Of a stretch of DNA of 64,000 bases, positions 33,609 to 41,845 are shown piece after piece. The stretch is from positions 1 through 64,000 of the forward strand of contig NZ_CANMLT010000007.1 of the NCBI RefSeq assembly GCF_947498805.1, read 5' to 3'. The stretch is from an uncultured Tenacibaculum sp. GTDB lineage: Bacteria; Bacteroidota; Bacteroidia; Flavobacteriales; Flavobacteriaceae. Below the pieces are notes generated by a model. That model searched no databases and had not been told where the DNA came from. It was given only the letters and a program-made list of their open reading frames with translations. The position numbers and the translations under genes were made by a program. How positions within the stretch are numbered: the first letter of the stretch is position 1; every line of letters starts with the position of its first letter.

Positions 33609-35184
33609 TGGTGAAATGTAATTTTACAGATGGATATTTGCTTTGTGTCATTTGAATGGTAAAAGCAGAATCGGCTAAAAACACCAATTGACCTTCTTTA
33701 TCTTTCGCCAAATAGCGTTGCTTAACACGTTTAAATTCTTTGAATTCTTCGTTTTTTTCATCTTCTGGTTGTACCCAACAAGCTTTGTGTACATTGATGT
33801 TTTCATAAGAGCATTTCGCTCCGTATTCATGTTCTAAACGATATTGAATTACTTCATATTGAAGAGCTCCTACGGTTCCAATAATTCTACGTCCATTCAT
33901 TTCCATAGTAAATAACTGAGCAACTCCTTCGTCCATCAACTGATCTAAACCTTTATATAATTGCTTGGCTTTCATAGGATCTGCATTATTTACATAACGG
34001 AAGTGCTCAGGAGAGAAACTAGGAATTCCTTTAAAGTTTAGCTTTTCTCCTTCAGTTAAAGTATCTCCAATTTTAAAGTTACCTGTATCATGCAATCCTA
34101 CAATATCTCCTGGGAAAGACTCTTCTACAATTTCTTTCTTCTCAGCAAAGAAAGCATTTGGACTAGAGAACTTTACTTTTTTACCATTTCGAACATGTAA
34201 ATAAGGAGTGTTTCTTTTAAATGTACCAGAAACAATTTTAACGAAAGCCAAACGGTCACGGTGTTTAGGGTCCATATTCGCATGGATTTTAAATACAAAT
34301 CCAGTTAATTTTTGTTCCTTAGAATCTACAACACGTTCTTCTGCTTGTTTTGGTTGTGGATTTGGAGCAATATCAATAAAACAGTCTAATAATTCTTTTA
34401 CTCCAAAATTATTTAAGGCAGATCCGAAGAAAACAGGTTGTAAATCTCCTTGAATGTATTCTTCTTGATTAAACTCAGGGTATACTTCATACACCAATTC
34501 TAATTCTTCACGAAGTGTTTCAGCTGCATCTTCTCCAATCATCGTATCTAATTCTGGATTATTTACATCATCAAATTCAACTCCTTCTGAAATGGTTGTT
34601 TTATTATCTCCAGAGAATATGTTTAATTTTTTTCCCCAAATGTTGTAAATCCCTTTAAAATCGTATCCCATACCAATAGGGAAACTCATAGGAGTCACTT
34701 TTAAACCTAATTTTTGCTCTACTTCATCTAATAAATCAAATGCGTCTTTACCTTCACGGTCTAGTTTGTTAATGAAAACAATCATTGGAATTTTACGCAT
34801 TCTACAAACGGCTACTAATTTTTCTGTTTGAGGCTCCACACCTTTAGCTACATCAATAACTACAATAACACTATCAACAGCAGTTAATGTTCTAAAAGTA
34901 TCTTCAGCAAAATCCTTATGTCCAGGAGTATCTAAAATATTAATCTTTTTGTCTTTATAGATGAAAGCTAATACAGAAGTAGCAACCGAGATACCACGTT
35001 GACGTTCTATCTCCATAAAATCGGAAGTAGCTCCTTTTTTAATTTTATTATTTTTTACGGCACCCGCTTCTTGAATAGCTCCACCAAATAATAATAATTT
35101 TTCAGTCAAAGTAGTTTTACCCGCATCGGGATGCGATATAATTCCGAATGTACGTCTCTTTTGTATTTCTTCTAAAAAACTCAT
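33595..35184 (-). CDS. prfC: Peptide chain release factor 3
   Basis: The 529-residue GTPase has all motifs: SHPDAGKTTLTEKLL (G1), RQRGISVATSV (G2), NILDTPGHKDFAEDT (G3), FINKLDREG (G4). The length and the C-terminal region (EYGAKCSYENINVHKACWV) are as in RF3. It recycles RF1/RF2 after peptide release. The promoter TTTG-N20-TATCTTTG lies directly upstream, back to back with that of idi. Confidence 0.97.
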   Translation of the reverse strand: MSFLEEIQKRRTFGIISHPDAGKTTLTEKLLLFGGAIQEAGAVKNNKIKKGATSDFMEIERQRGISVATSVLAFIYKDKKINILDTPGHKDFAEDTFRTLTAVDSVIVVIDVAKGVEPQTEKLVAVCRMRKIPMIVFINKLDREGKDAFDLLDEVEQKLGLKVTPMSFPIGMGYDFKGIYNIWGKKLNIFSGDNKTTISEGVEFDDVNNPELDTMIGEDAAETLREELELVYEVYPEFNQEEYIQGDLQPVFFGSALNNFGVKELLDCFIDIAPNPQPKQAEERVVDSKEQKLTGFVFKIHANMDPKHRDRLAFVKIVSGTFKRNTPYLHVRNGKKVKFSSPNAFFAEKKEIVEESFPGDIVGLHDTGNFKIGDTLTEGEKLNFKGIPSFSPEHFRYVNNADPMKAKQLYKGLDQLMDEGVAQLFTMEMNGRRIIGTVGALQYEVIQYRLEHEYGAKCSYENINVHKACWVQPEDEKNEEFKEFKRVKQRYLAKDKEGQLVFLADSAFTIQMTQSKYPSVKLHFTSEFE

Positions 35185-35202
35185 CTATAAATTTTAAGGC
35201 TG

Positions 35203-35234
35203 CAAAGATACGTTTTAAAGTGGAACTGTTCAAA
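35203..35234 (-). promoter_or_regulatory. Promoter of prfC
   Basis: Minus-strand TTTG (35231-35234) and TATCTTTG (35203-35210) are separated by 20 bp, and the ATG is 19 bp downstream. Confidence 0.65.
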
Positions 35235-35244
35235 GGTTTAATTG

Positions 35245-35272
35245 TTGAACTGGTATCATTTTTGTAAGTTTG
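35245..35272 (+). promoter_or_regulatory. Promoter of the idi operon
   Basis: TTG (35245-35247), 17 bp, then TAAGTTTG (35265-35272) gives an ideal Bacteroidota promoter, 20 bp upstream of the idi ATG. It runs back to back with the prfC promoter. Confidence 0.7.
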
Positions 35273-35291
35273 CTTCTAGTAAATTTTTTAG

Positions 35292-35813
35292 ATGAAAGAA
35301 CACGTAATTTTAGTTGATGAAAAGGATAATCCGATTGGATTAATGGAGAAAATTGAAGCTCATGAAAAAGCATTATTGCATAGAGCATTTTCGGTTTTTG
35401 TATTCAATTCAAAAGGAGAATTAATGTTGCAACAAAGAGCAGCACATAAATATCATTCTCCGTTACTATGGACGAATACTTGTTGCTCTCATCAACGTGA
35501 TGGAGAAACTTCTTTAGAAGCAGGAGTTAGAAGACTAGATGAAGAAATGGGATTTACGTGTGATTTAGAAAAAGTTTTTTGGTTTATTTATAAAGCTCCA
35601 TTTGATAATGGTTTAACCGAACATGAGTTGGATCATGTCATGGTAGGGAAGTTTGAAGGAGAACCAAATATCAATCCAGAAGAAGTAGAAGCTTATAAAT
35701 GGATGCCTTTAGAAGAGGTGAAAAAAGATATTGAAAATAAGCCAGAAATTTATACAGAATGGTTTAAGATTATCTTTAAAGAGTCTTATAGTAAAATTGC
35801 AAAGTTTGTATAG
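35292..35813 (+). CDS. idi: Isopentenyl-diphosphate delta-isomerase, type 1
   Basis: The 173-residue Nudix-fold enzyme interconverts IPP and DMAPP. The active-site motif TNTCCSHQRDGE carries the catalytic Cys, and the Nudix-like helix RRLDEEMGFTCDL and HELDHVMVGKFEGEPNINPEEVEAYKWM supply metal-binding His and Glu. It is first in an operon with the PTPS-like gene (1-bp gap) and manA. Confidence 0.95.
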   Translation: MKEHVILVDEKDNPIGLMEKIEAHEKALLHRAFSVFVFNSKGELMLQQRAAHKYHSPLLWTNTCCSHQRDGETSLEAGVRRLDEEMGFTCDLEKVFWFIYKAPFDNGLTEHELDHVMVGKFEGEPNINPEEVEAYKWMPLEEVKKDIENKPEIYTEWFKIIFKESYSKIAKFV

Positions 35814-35814
35814 T

Positions 35815-36225
35815 ATGCCAAGAATAACAATACATAGAAAAGCTCATTTTAATGCAGCACATAGGCTGTTTAATCCGAAATGGAGTGATGAAAAAAATGT
35901 TGAAGTTTTTGGTAAGTGTAGTAATCCTCATTATCATGGGCATAACTATGAATTAATAGTTTCGCTAACTGGAGAGATTGACCCAGAAACAGGATATGTA
36001 TATGATTTAGGAAAGCTAAAAGATCTAATTAAGATTCATGTTGAAGATTCTTTTGATCACAAAAACTTAAATATTGAAGTTGAAGAGTTTAAGAACTTAA
36101 ATCCTTCAGTGGAGAATATAGCTGTAGTTATTTATGATAAGTTACGTGTAAAGATTGAAAAAAAATACGACTTAGAAATAACCTTATATGAAACACCTAG
36201 AAACTACGTAACCTACAGCGGATAA
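35815..36225 (+). CDS. 6-pyruvoyl-tetrahydropterin synthase / QueD family
   Basis: From the ATG at 35815 (directly after the idi stop; the track start at 35731 lies inside idi) the product has 136 residues, normal for the family. Zinc ligands are seen in FNAAHR and HYHGHNYE, and the catalytic Cys in GKCSNPHYHGHNY. The spacing is Cx5HGH, as in BH4-forming PTPS-II, not the Cx3HGH of typical QueD. queE and tgt in the window favour a queuosine role, but a tetrahydropterin role is possible. Confidence 0.85.
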   Translation: MPRITIHRKAHFNAAHRLFNPKWSDEKNVEVFGKCSNPHYHGHNYELIVSLTGEIDPETGYVYDLGKLKDLIKIHVEDSFDHKNLNIEVEEFKNLNPSVENIAVVIYDKLRVKIEKKYDLEITLYETPRNYVTYSG

Positions 36226-36230
36226 TTTTT

Positions 36231-37205
36231 ATGATAGACCTACTACTACGATTTGAACCCATTTTAAAAGAGAAAATTTGGGGTGGACAAAAACTGATAC
36301 AACTATTTGGAAAAAGCTCATCAAAAGAAAATATTGGTGAAAGCTGGGAGATTTCAGATGTAAATGGTGATGAAACAGTCGTAAGTAAGGGAAGCTTAAA
36401 AGGAAAGAGTTTAAAAGACTTAACGAAATTATATACTACAGACTTTTTAGGAAATAAAGTATATCAGAAATTTGGAAATCAATTTCCCTTGTTAATTAAA
36501 TTTATTGATGCCAAAGAAAAACTGAGTATTCAGTTACATCCTGATGATGAATTAGCTAAAAAGCGACATGATTCGTTTGGTAAAACAGAAATGTGGTACA
36601 TAATGCAAGCTGATAAGGATTCGAAAATCATGGTTGGTTTTAAAGAAGACTCCAATGAAAAGGAATATTTACAACATGTAAAGAACAAAACATTACTTGA
36701 TTTATTAAATATAGATAATGTACTTTCTGGGGATGTATATTTTATTCCAACAGGAAGAATACATGCAGTGGGAGCAGGAGTTGTATTGGCAGAAATTCAA
36801 CAAACATCAGACAATACATATCGTGTATATGATTGGGATCGACAAGATATTGATGGTAATTATAGAGAATTACATACAGAGTTAACCAAAGAGGCTATTG
36901 ATTACAAGGCTTTAAAAGATTATAAGACATTATATAAAGTTAAAGAAGGTGGAACTTCTGAGATGGTTAGTTGTCCACATTTTACAACTAATTTAATTTC
37001 TTTTGAAGGAAAATTAGATGTAAATCATAAAGATAAAGACAGTTTTGTGATTTATATGTGTGTTAATGGAGAAGTAGATTTTAATTACAAAAATCAAACA
37101 GAGAATGTTAAGGTAGGGGAAACTATTATGTTACCTGCATGTGTAAAAGAGGTTTCTTTATCTTCAACCTTAAATTCTAAATTGCTAGAAGTATATATAA
37201 AATAA
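36231..37205 (+). CDS. manA: Type I mannose-6-phosphate isomerase
   Basis: The 324 residues belong to the short bacterial ManA class: LRFEPILKEKIWGGQKLI, ESWEISDVNGDETVV, and the zinc-binding IQLHPDD and KTEMWYIM motifs, followed by FIPTGRIHAVGAGVVLAEIQQTSDNTYRVYDWDR. It interconverts mannose-6-phosphate and fructose-6-phosphate, supplying GDP-mannose for surface glycans. It is third in the idi operon, 5 bp after the PTPS-like gene. Confidence 0.93.
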   Translation: MIDLLLRFEPILKEKIWGGQKLIQLFGKSSSKENIGESWEISDVNGDETVVSKGSLKGKSLKDLTKLYTTDFLGNKVYQKFGNQFPLLIKFIDAKEKLSIQLHPDDELAKKRHDSFGKTEMWYIMQADKDSKIMVGFKEDSNEKEYLQHVKNKTLLDLLNIDNVLSGDVYFIPTGRIHAVGAGVVLAEIQQTSDNTYRVYDWDRQDIDGNYRELHTELTKEAIDYKALKDYKTLYKVKEGGTSEMVSCPHFTTNLISFEGKLDVNHKDKDSFVIYMCVNGEVDFNYKNQTENVKVGETIMLPACVKEVSLSSTLNSKLLEVYIK

Positions 37206-37240
37206 GAACAGACTTAAAACAAATCGCCTCAAGTCTGTTC
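37206..37240 (+). terminator. Hairpin after manA
   Basis: GAACAGACTT and AAGTCTGTTC form a perfect 10-bp stem with a 15-nt loop right after the stop; the T-tract is poor. Confidence 0.55.
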
Positions 37241-37299
37241 GTTAACAAACCAAATCAACTTAAAATCATATATAATTGAAAAATCAATTAACAGATTGA

Positions 37300-37650
37300 T
37301 TAAGAAGCTTTTTGTACGCTGTAGCCAAAGGTGGCCACGCATATAATATTTTGTTTCTTTTCCTCTTTTTTTGCGACCGTTATATTTAAAATTAACTCGG
37401 TATTACTTAGCTTTTTTACATTGTTTTTAATGATAAGTTTATCATTTAAATACGCATTTTTCAGGATATCAAATTCAATACTTTTAAAATTTAAGTCCGA
37501 TGAATTTTGATAGAAATTAAGAGAAGAATTCACATTCGATTCAATTTTATTATAAAGAACCGATGTTTTTAAGATTTTGTTCTTGCTAACTTGTTTTTTG
37601 TTAACAATAAATTGTTGTGTGTTGTTGCTAGTGTGTATGTGTGTGTTCAT
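37300..37650 (-). CDS. Small hypothetical protein, possibly hotdog-like
   Basis: The 116-residue product has an Asn/Lys-rich N-terminus and a C-terminal half (FDILKNAYLNDKLIIKNNVKKLSNTELILNITVAKKEEKKQNIICVATFGYSV) that reads like the central strands of a thioesterase-type hotdog domain. The long N-terminal helix typical of hotdogs is weak, so this is tentative. It follows an unlisted 35-codon ORF by 4 bp. Confidence 0.6.
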   Translation of the reverse strand: MNTHIHTSNNTQQFIVNKKQVSKNKILKTSVLYNKIESNVNSSLNFYQNSSDLNFKSIEFDILKNAYLNDKLIIKNNVKKLSNTELILNITVAKKEEKKQNIICVATFGYSVQKAS

Positions 37651-37654
37651 GATT

Positions 37655-37762
37655 TTAAGTGTTTAATATGAGTAATAGTTCGGGATCTTCTAATGAAAAA
37701 TTCTTTACATGGTTAATAATACATTTGCCTTGTCGATACATTGTTGTTGAATACATTTTCAT
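37655..37762 (-). CDS. Small ORF of 35 codons, not in the ORF track
   Basis: The ATG at 37762 gives MKMYSTTMYRQGKCIINHVKN and runs to a TAA just 4 bp before the start of the 116-residue gene. The product is basic at the N-terminus and Leu-rich at the C-terminus (PELLLILNT). It starts 31 bp after the preceding terminator hairpin. Tight spacing supports a small real gene in a two-gene operon, but no homologue is known to me. Confidence 0.4.
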   Translation of the reverse strand: MKMYSTTMYRQGKCIINHVKNFSLEDPELLLILNT

Positions 37763-37788
37763 AATGATTAAAATTTAAGTTAATACAT

Positions 37789-37820
37789 AAAAAAAGGTGC
37801 TTTTGTTAAAAAGCACCTTT
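37789..37820 (-). terminator. Terminator after a 50-codon small gene
   Basis: A 12-bp stem (AAAGGTGCTTTT / AAAAGCACCTTT) with a 4-nt loop is followed on the minus strand by seven T residues. It lies 27 bp after the stop of the 50-codon ORF. Confidence 0.75.
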
Positions 37821-37846
37821 CTGTTATTATAGTTATAATTAATTTA

Positions 37847-37999
37847 CTAATTTCTAAATTTAGAACAGGTACTTTTTTCTATATAGACATACTGTTTTTG
37901 CATACGCGTATAGCCTCTAAACATTACATAGCAAGATGCAATCGTATTAGAAATAATACGGTTAATTGTCTTAGAGATATGTGTAAATACATTGTTCAT
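37847..37999 (-). CDS. Small ORF of 50 codons, not in the ORF track
   Basis: The ATG at 37999 gives MNNVFTHISKTINRIISNTI and the product ends TCSKFRN. It is basic, has two Cys, and has an amphipathic N-terminus. A TACATTTG -7-like element lies 5 bp before the ATG and a strong terminator follows the stop, so promoter, ORF and terminator form a complete unit. Function unknown; could also be a small RNA gene. Confidence 0.5.
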   Translation of the reverse strand: MNNVFTHISKTINRIISNTIASCYVMFRGYTRMQKQYVYIEKSTCSKFRN

Positions 38000-38101
38000 A
38001 TGGTCAAATGTATAAAACTTTCTCAATTATAGCTAGTTAAAATCAGAAAAAATATGTTAAAGTTAAAAATTAAACGAAAGAAAAACTGACGTTTAAAATT
38101 G

Positions 38102-38109
38102 TATCTTTG
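38102..38109 (+). promoter_or_regulatory. -7 element (TATCTTTG) of kdsB
   Basis: TATCTTTG lies 22 bp upstream of the kdsB ATG; no clear -33 TTG. Confidence 0.5.
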
Positions 38110-38131
38110 AATAGAAAATAGAACTGTATTT

Positions 38132-38866
38132 ATGAAAATCATAGCCATGATTCCTGCACGTTATAGTGCATCGCGTTTTCCAGGTAAATTGATGAAGGAA
38201 CTAGGTGGAAAGCCCGTTATTGTTAGAACTTATGAAGCAGCTTTAAGAACAAAGTTATTTGATGAAGTGTATGTAGTAACAGATTCAGATGTTATTTATG
38301 ATGCTATTGAAGAAGTAGGAGGTAAGGTAATTAAAAGTAAAAAGGAACATGAAACAGGTTCTGATAGGATTGCTGAAGCTGTAGAAAATTTAGAGGTTGA
38401 TATTGTGGTGAATGTACAAGGAGATGAACCTTTCATAGATGAAGTGTCGCTTCGAAAACTAATTCAAATATTTAAAGAAGATATTAAGTCAGAGATTGAC
38501 CTAGCTTCTTTAAAAGTACATATTACAAATAAGGAAGATATTGAAAACCCTAACAATGTTAAGGTTATTACCGATGAAAACAATTTGGCCTTGTATTTTT
38601 CACGTAATCCGATACCTTATCATAGAGATAAAGATGTTGAGGTTAAATATTATAAACATAAAGGCGTGTATGCTTTTAGAAAACAAGCATTGTTAGATTT
38701 TTACAACTTGCCTATGACTCCGTTAGAATCGGCAGAGAAAATAGAATGTATTCGCTATTTAGAAGTAGGTAAGAAAATAAAAATGGTAGAAACAAATGTA
38801 GAAGCTATTGGTATAGATACCCCCGAAGATTTAGAAAAAGCAATTCAATACTTAAACAATGGATAA
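38132..38866 (+). CDS. kdsB: 3-deoxy-manno-octulosonate cytidylyltransferase
   Basis: The 244-residue enzyme activates Kdo as CMP-Kdo for lipid A core synthesis. [16 protein letters not shown] is the CTP-binding loop; [22 protein letters not shown] (metal-binding Asp) and [18 protein letters not shown] are diagnostic, as is the late PEDLEKA. It overlaps the HAD hydrolase by 8 bp. Confidence 0.96.
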   Translation: MKIIAMIPARYSASRFPGKLMKELGGKPVIVRTYEAALRTKLFDEVYVVTDSDVIYDAIEEVGGKVIKSKKEHETGSDRIAEAVENLEVDIVVNVQGDEPFIDEVSLRKLIQIFKEDIKSEIDLASLKVHITNKEDIENPNNVKVITDENNLALYFSRNPIPYHRDKDVEVKYYKHKGVYAFRKQALLDFYNLPMTPLESAEKIECIRYLEVGKKIKMVETNVEAIGIDTPEDLEKAIQYLNNG

Positions 38867-39545
38867 TATTAAAGTTATAGCCTTTGATGCAGACGATACC
38901 TTGTGGGTAAATGAAACGTATTTTAGAGACGCAGAAAATGAGTTTGCAAAGTTATTGTCAGATTACGAAACTGAGAATAAAATCCACCAGGAGTTATTTA
39001 AAAAAGAAATCACCAACTTATCTATTTATGGATATGGAGTAAAAGGGTTTGTGCTGTCTATGGTTGAGTGCGCTTTAGAACTTTCCAATTATAAAATCAA
39101 TCAGCAAACAATTGATCGTATTTTAAACATTGGTAAAGAAATGTTAGAAAAACCCATTGTGTTACTAGATGGAGTAGAGGAGGTACTACAAGCTTTGCAT
39201 GGAAAGTATAAATTGATTGTAGCAACTAAAGGAGATTTGTTGGATCAAGAACGTAAGTTAGAGAAATCGGGTATTTTAAAGTATTTCCACCATACAGAAG
39301 TAATGAGTGAGAAAAAAGTACCAGATTATAATAAGTTAGTAAAGCATTTAGATATTCATCCTTCAGAATTGTTAATGATTGGAAACTCTTTAAAGTCTGA
39401 TGTATTGCCTTTAGTAGAAATTGGAGCTTCTGCAATACATGTTCCATTTCATACTACTTGGGCACATGAAGAGGTTACAGAAGAGCAAAAATCAGAAGAT
39501 TATAGAACAGCAGGAAATATCAAAGAAATCCTTTCATATTTATAA
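38859..39545 (+). CDS. HAD-superfamily hydrolase
   Basis: The 228-residue phosphatase-like protein shows motif [14 protein letters not shown] (nucleophile Asp), an alpha-helical cap (~20-100), motif II IVATKG, motif III Lys in [11 protein letters not shown] and motif [22 protein letters not shown]. Substrate unknown. It overlaps kdsB by 8 bp, suggesting cotranscription, but a specific link to Kdo is not implied since KdsC belongs to a shorter capless family. Confidence 0.9.
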   Translation: MDNIKVIAFDADDTLWVNETYFRDAENEFAKLLSDYETENKIHQELFKKEITNLSIYGYGVKGFVLSMVECALELSNYKINQQTIDRILNIGKEMLEKPIVLLDGVEEVLQALHGKYKLIVATKGDLLDQERKLEKSGILKYFHHTEVMSEKKVPDYNKLVKHLDIHPSELLMIGNSLKSDVLPLVEIGASAIHVPFHTTWAHEEVTEEQKSEDYRTAGNIKEILSYL

Positions 39546-40172
39546 ATGAAATATTTAGATATAGATTCTTGGAATAGAAAAGAGTTGTTTCATCATTTTA
39601 GAACTTTAGATGATTCAACGTTCGCATTGGTAGCAAATGTCGATGTAACCAATACTTTTAAAGATGCAAAAGAGAAAAAGGAATCTTTTTTTGTGCGCTA
39701 CTTGCATGCATGTTTAATAGCAATAAATAGTGTTGAAAATTTGAAGTATCGAATTGAGGGAGATCAAATTGCTATTTATGAAACAATTCAAGCATCTGCT
39801 ACTATCGCTAGAGAAGATCATACCTTTGGGTTTTCATTTATTGAATTCAATGAAAGCTTTGCTGATTTTAATAACAATTTCCAAAAAGAAAAGAAACGAA
39901 TACAAGAAACAAGAGATTTATTCCCGCCTAAATATTCATTAGGGTGTATTCACTGTTCTGCGATACCATGGGTACATTTTTCTGGACATAAAGAACCTTT
40001 TTCTGGAAATAAAGACGACAGTGTTCCGCAATTAGCCTTCGGAAAAATAGAAGAAAAGAAAGGTAGATTAATGATGCCTGTAGCAATTAATGTAAACCAT
40101 GCATTGGTTGATGGATATCATGTAGGTTTATTTTTTGAAGAATTTCAAAATCAATTAGATAAAATAAATTAA
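39546..40172 (+). CDS. Chloramphenicol acetyltransferase-like protein
   Basis: The 208 residues match the CAT fold: WNRKELFHHFRTLDDSTFALVANVDVTNTF, FSFIEFNESFADFN, ALPWVHFSGH-like SAIPWVHFSGH, and the catalytic region INVNHALVDGYHVGLFFEEFQ, where His is followed by x3-D-G. The first His of the classic HHAVCDG is Asn here, while the catalytic His is kept. A chromosomal housekeeping location and operon with kdsB suggest a natural acetyl-acceptor rather than a resistance role, though resistance is possible. Confidence 0.85.
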   Translation: MKYLDIDSWNRKELFHHFRTLDDSTFALVANVDVTNTFKDAKEKKESFFVRYLHACLIAINSVENLKYRIEGDQIAIYETIQASATIAREDHTFGFSFIEFNESFADFNNNFQKEKKRIQETRDLFPPKYSLGCIHCSAIPWVHFSGHKEPFSGNKDDSVPQLAFGKIEEKKGRLMMPVAINVNHALVDGYHVGLFFEEFQNQLDKIN

Positions 40173-40194
40173 ATTTGCAGCAAATTTTAGAATT

Positions 40195-40461
40195 ATGGCA
40201 AGCATAAAGAATTTAAAGAAAGATATTAATTATACATTAGGAGACTTATATGATATTTGTCAACTAAATGCTCAATTGAATCCAGAAGCTGATGCTTCAA
40301 AGTCTGAAGAGATTATCAATGAATTGTTTGATACATTTGACGAGTTAATCGCTAAGGTTAATGCTAAAGATGTAGAGAACAAAAAGGCTCACTTTAAAGC
40401 TATCAATGGTGAATTAGAGGAAAGAGCAAAAGCTATTTTAGATAAAATAAGCGCTTTATAA
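40195..40461 (+). CDS. Small helical hypothetical protein
   Basis: The 88-residue all-helical product (MASIKNLKKDINYTLGDLYDI ... EELIAKVNAKDV) is acidic in the middle and has no Cys. It is a conserved-looking flavobacterial small protein; I know of no function. A TAAATTTG -7-like sequence lies just upstream and a good terminator follows. Confidence 0.7.
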   Translation: MASIKNLKKDINYTLGDLYDICQLNAQLNPEADASKSEEIINELFDTFDELIAKVNAKDVENKKAHFKAINGELEERAKAILDKISAL

Positions 40462-40480
40462 TCAAGTGTTTAAATTATTT

Positions 40481-40515
40481 AAAAAACCAGTTTTTAACAA
40501 AACTGGTTTTTTTTT
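40481..40515 (+). terminator. Terminator after the 88-residue gene
   Basis: AAAACCAGTTTT and its complement form a stem with a short loop, followed by nine T residues. Confidence 0.85.
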
Positions 40516-40591
40516 GTTGATATTTTAACATTTGGCAGAGAATATTTTTTTGTACCTTACGTTTCAAATATATAACCTTTAATCCCCTTAA

Positions 40592-40795
40592 ATGATTATG
40601 GCTAGAGCAATGTTCGAGTACACTAAAACAGTACTAAAAAAAGTAAGCTTCAACGCAGATTTATTTTGTAAAGAGCTTGAAAAGGCATTGAACAGATTAC
40701 TACCTTACGAAGTAGATGAACTAACAATATGGTTAAAGCAGTTTACTGCTAACAAACCAGAACTGTATGCATGTATGGCATTAATAAAGAAATAA
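40592..40795 (+). CDS. Small conserved-looking protein, own transcription unit
   Basis: The 67-residue product (MIMARAMFEYTKTVLKKVSF ... FTANKPELYACMALIKK) is helical and amphipathic with two Cys. Starts at 40592 or at the second Met (40598). Its own terminator follows directly. No function is known to me; the size and isolated unit suggest a small regulatory or structural protein. Confidence 0.65.
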   Translation: MIMARAMFEYTKTVLKKVSFNADLFCKELEKALNRLLPYEVDELTIWLKQFTANKPELYACMALIKK

Positions 40796-40824
40796 AAAAG
40801 AGCGCAATTGCGCTCTTTTTTATT
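40791..40824. terminator. 34-bp perfect palindromic bidirectional terminator
   Basis: AATAAAAAAGAGCGCAA abuts its exact complement, giving a hairpin with A and T tracts, between two convergent genes whose stop codons it overlaps. Confidence 0.85.
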
Positions 40825-41281
40825 TCTTTATTCTTCGATGTTTTAATTTTCGAATAAGAGTTCTGTGAAATTCTCTTTCAGCTATTTCTAGTTTAAGAAC
40901 TTTCTTATAACTTAAAATTCCTTTTAGTTTTTGTTGGAATTCTTTCTCTGTTTTATAAATATCAGATTTAATATCACCGATTCGTTTTACAATTTGCTTA
41001 GCTTCACTTTCTGAAAGCGCATCTAAATTTTCTAGCCCACCGATTTGTTTTTTTATTTTTTGACGTTCTTCAAACCTTAAAGAATTGATTTTCTTTTGAA
41101 AAGAATTATATAAAGGCCAAAATTGTTGTGCTTCTTTTTCGGTTAAATCTAATTTATCTGTAATAAAGGCAACTTTTGCGGCTTTTATTTTTTCTTGTTT
41201 CCCTTTTCTATATTTCATCTGAGCAGATAGTCCAAAGCTTGAGAAAAGTAAAAGAGTAAGTAGTAAGGTAACTTTTTTCAT
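40820..41281 (-). CDS. Periplasmic Spy/CpxP-like protein
   Basis: The 153 residues have a signal peptide (MKKVTLLLTLLLFSSFGLSAQ) and a helical, highly basic mature part: FITDKLDLTEKEAQQFWPLYNSF, then SEAKQIVKRIGDIKSDIY, and LKLEIAEREFHRTLIRKLK. The first motif matches the LT.eq...F.p.y pattern of Spy-type chaperones; in Bacteroidota such proteins are often called sensors of ECF sigma factors. It ends a three-gene operon with the sigma factor and a membrane protein. Confidence 0.8.
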   Translation of the reverse strand: MKKVTLLLTLLLFSSFGLSAQMKYRKGKQEKIKAAKVAFITDKLDLTEKEAQQFWPLYNSFQKKINSLRFEERQKIKKQIGGLENLDALSESEAKQIVKRIGDIKSDIYKTEKEFQQKLKGILSYKKVLKLEIAEREFHRTLIRKLKHRRIKK

Positions 41282-41282
41282 G

Positions 41283-41813
41283 TTAATTAATTTCGTTTAG
41301 TAAAGTAGAAGTATCAATATTATCTAAATAATCTTCAATTTCTATATCATTCATATTGTCTGTTATACTTGTGTCTTCAAAGTCTGTTACTTGCAAAATG
41401 TCAGTAATCTCATTTGAGTCGTTTGCGGCATAAAGCCAATTTTCAATTTCTGTTTCTGATAGATCATCAATTGTAACGGTATCTGTACCTGTTGAAAAAT
41501 AATTAAGACCAATAAAAAGTAAAACAGAAGCTGCCGCTGCATATGGTATTATCTTTCTAATGGTATGAGACAAACGAATTACTTTCGTTGTTCGTTTATC
41601 ATTAGATACTTGAGCAACAAGATTATCTTCTAAAGAATCAAAATATCCTTTAGGAACTTCAAAACCACTTTTATTAGGTAAAGTGTCTTCAGAAATTTTG
41701 GCAAATAGTTCATCTTCAAAAGAGGTTAGGTAGTTGGTGGGTTTTTTGAACCCATTACCTTTAATGTCTTTTAAAGAGAATTCTTTGTTGATATGTTGTT
41801 TTTTATCTTTCAT
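41283..41813 (-). CDS. Putative anti-sigma-like membrane protein
   Basis: The 176 residues have a cytoplasmic N-terminus of ~95 residues that twice contains a [FE]xVPxGYFDSLED-like segment (YLTSFEDELFAKI; GFEVPKGYFDSLEDNL). One transmembrane helix follows (~88-106, IIPYAAAASVLLFIGLNYF), then an acidic periplasmic tail. Its place between an ECF sigma gene (32 bp upstream) and a Spy-like gene makes an anti-sigma role likely, though no known anti-sigma domain is recognised. Confidence 0.7.
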   Translation of the reverse strand: MKDKKQHINKEFSLKDIKGNGFKKPTNYLTSFEDELFAKISEDTLPNKSGFEVPKGYFDSLEDNLVAQVSNDKRTTKVIRLSHTIRKIIPYAAAASVLLFIGLNYFSTGTDTVTIDDLSETEIENWLYAANDSNEITDILQVTDFEDTSITDNMNDIEIEDYLDNIDTSTLLNEIN

Positions 41814-41845
41814 TTATACTTTTGACTCTACTTTTAACAAAAGGT

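Noticed and set aside
39546-40172. Acquired chloramphenicol-resistance gene
   Set aside because: It lies in a tight core operon with kdsB and a HAD gene, with similar base composition and no mobile signs, so a resistance role is not supported by context.
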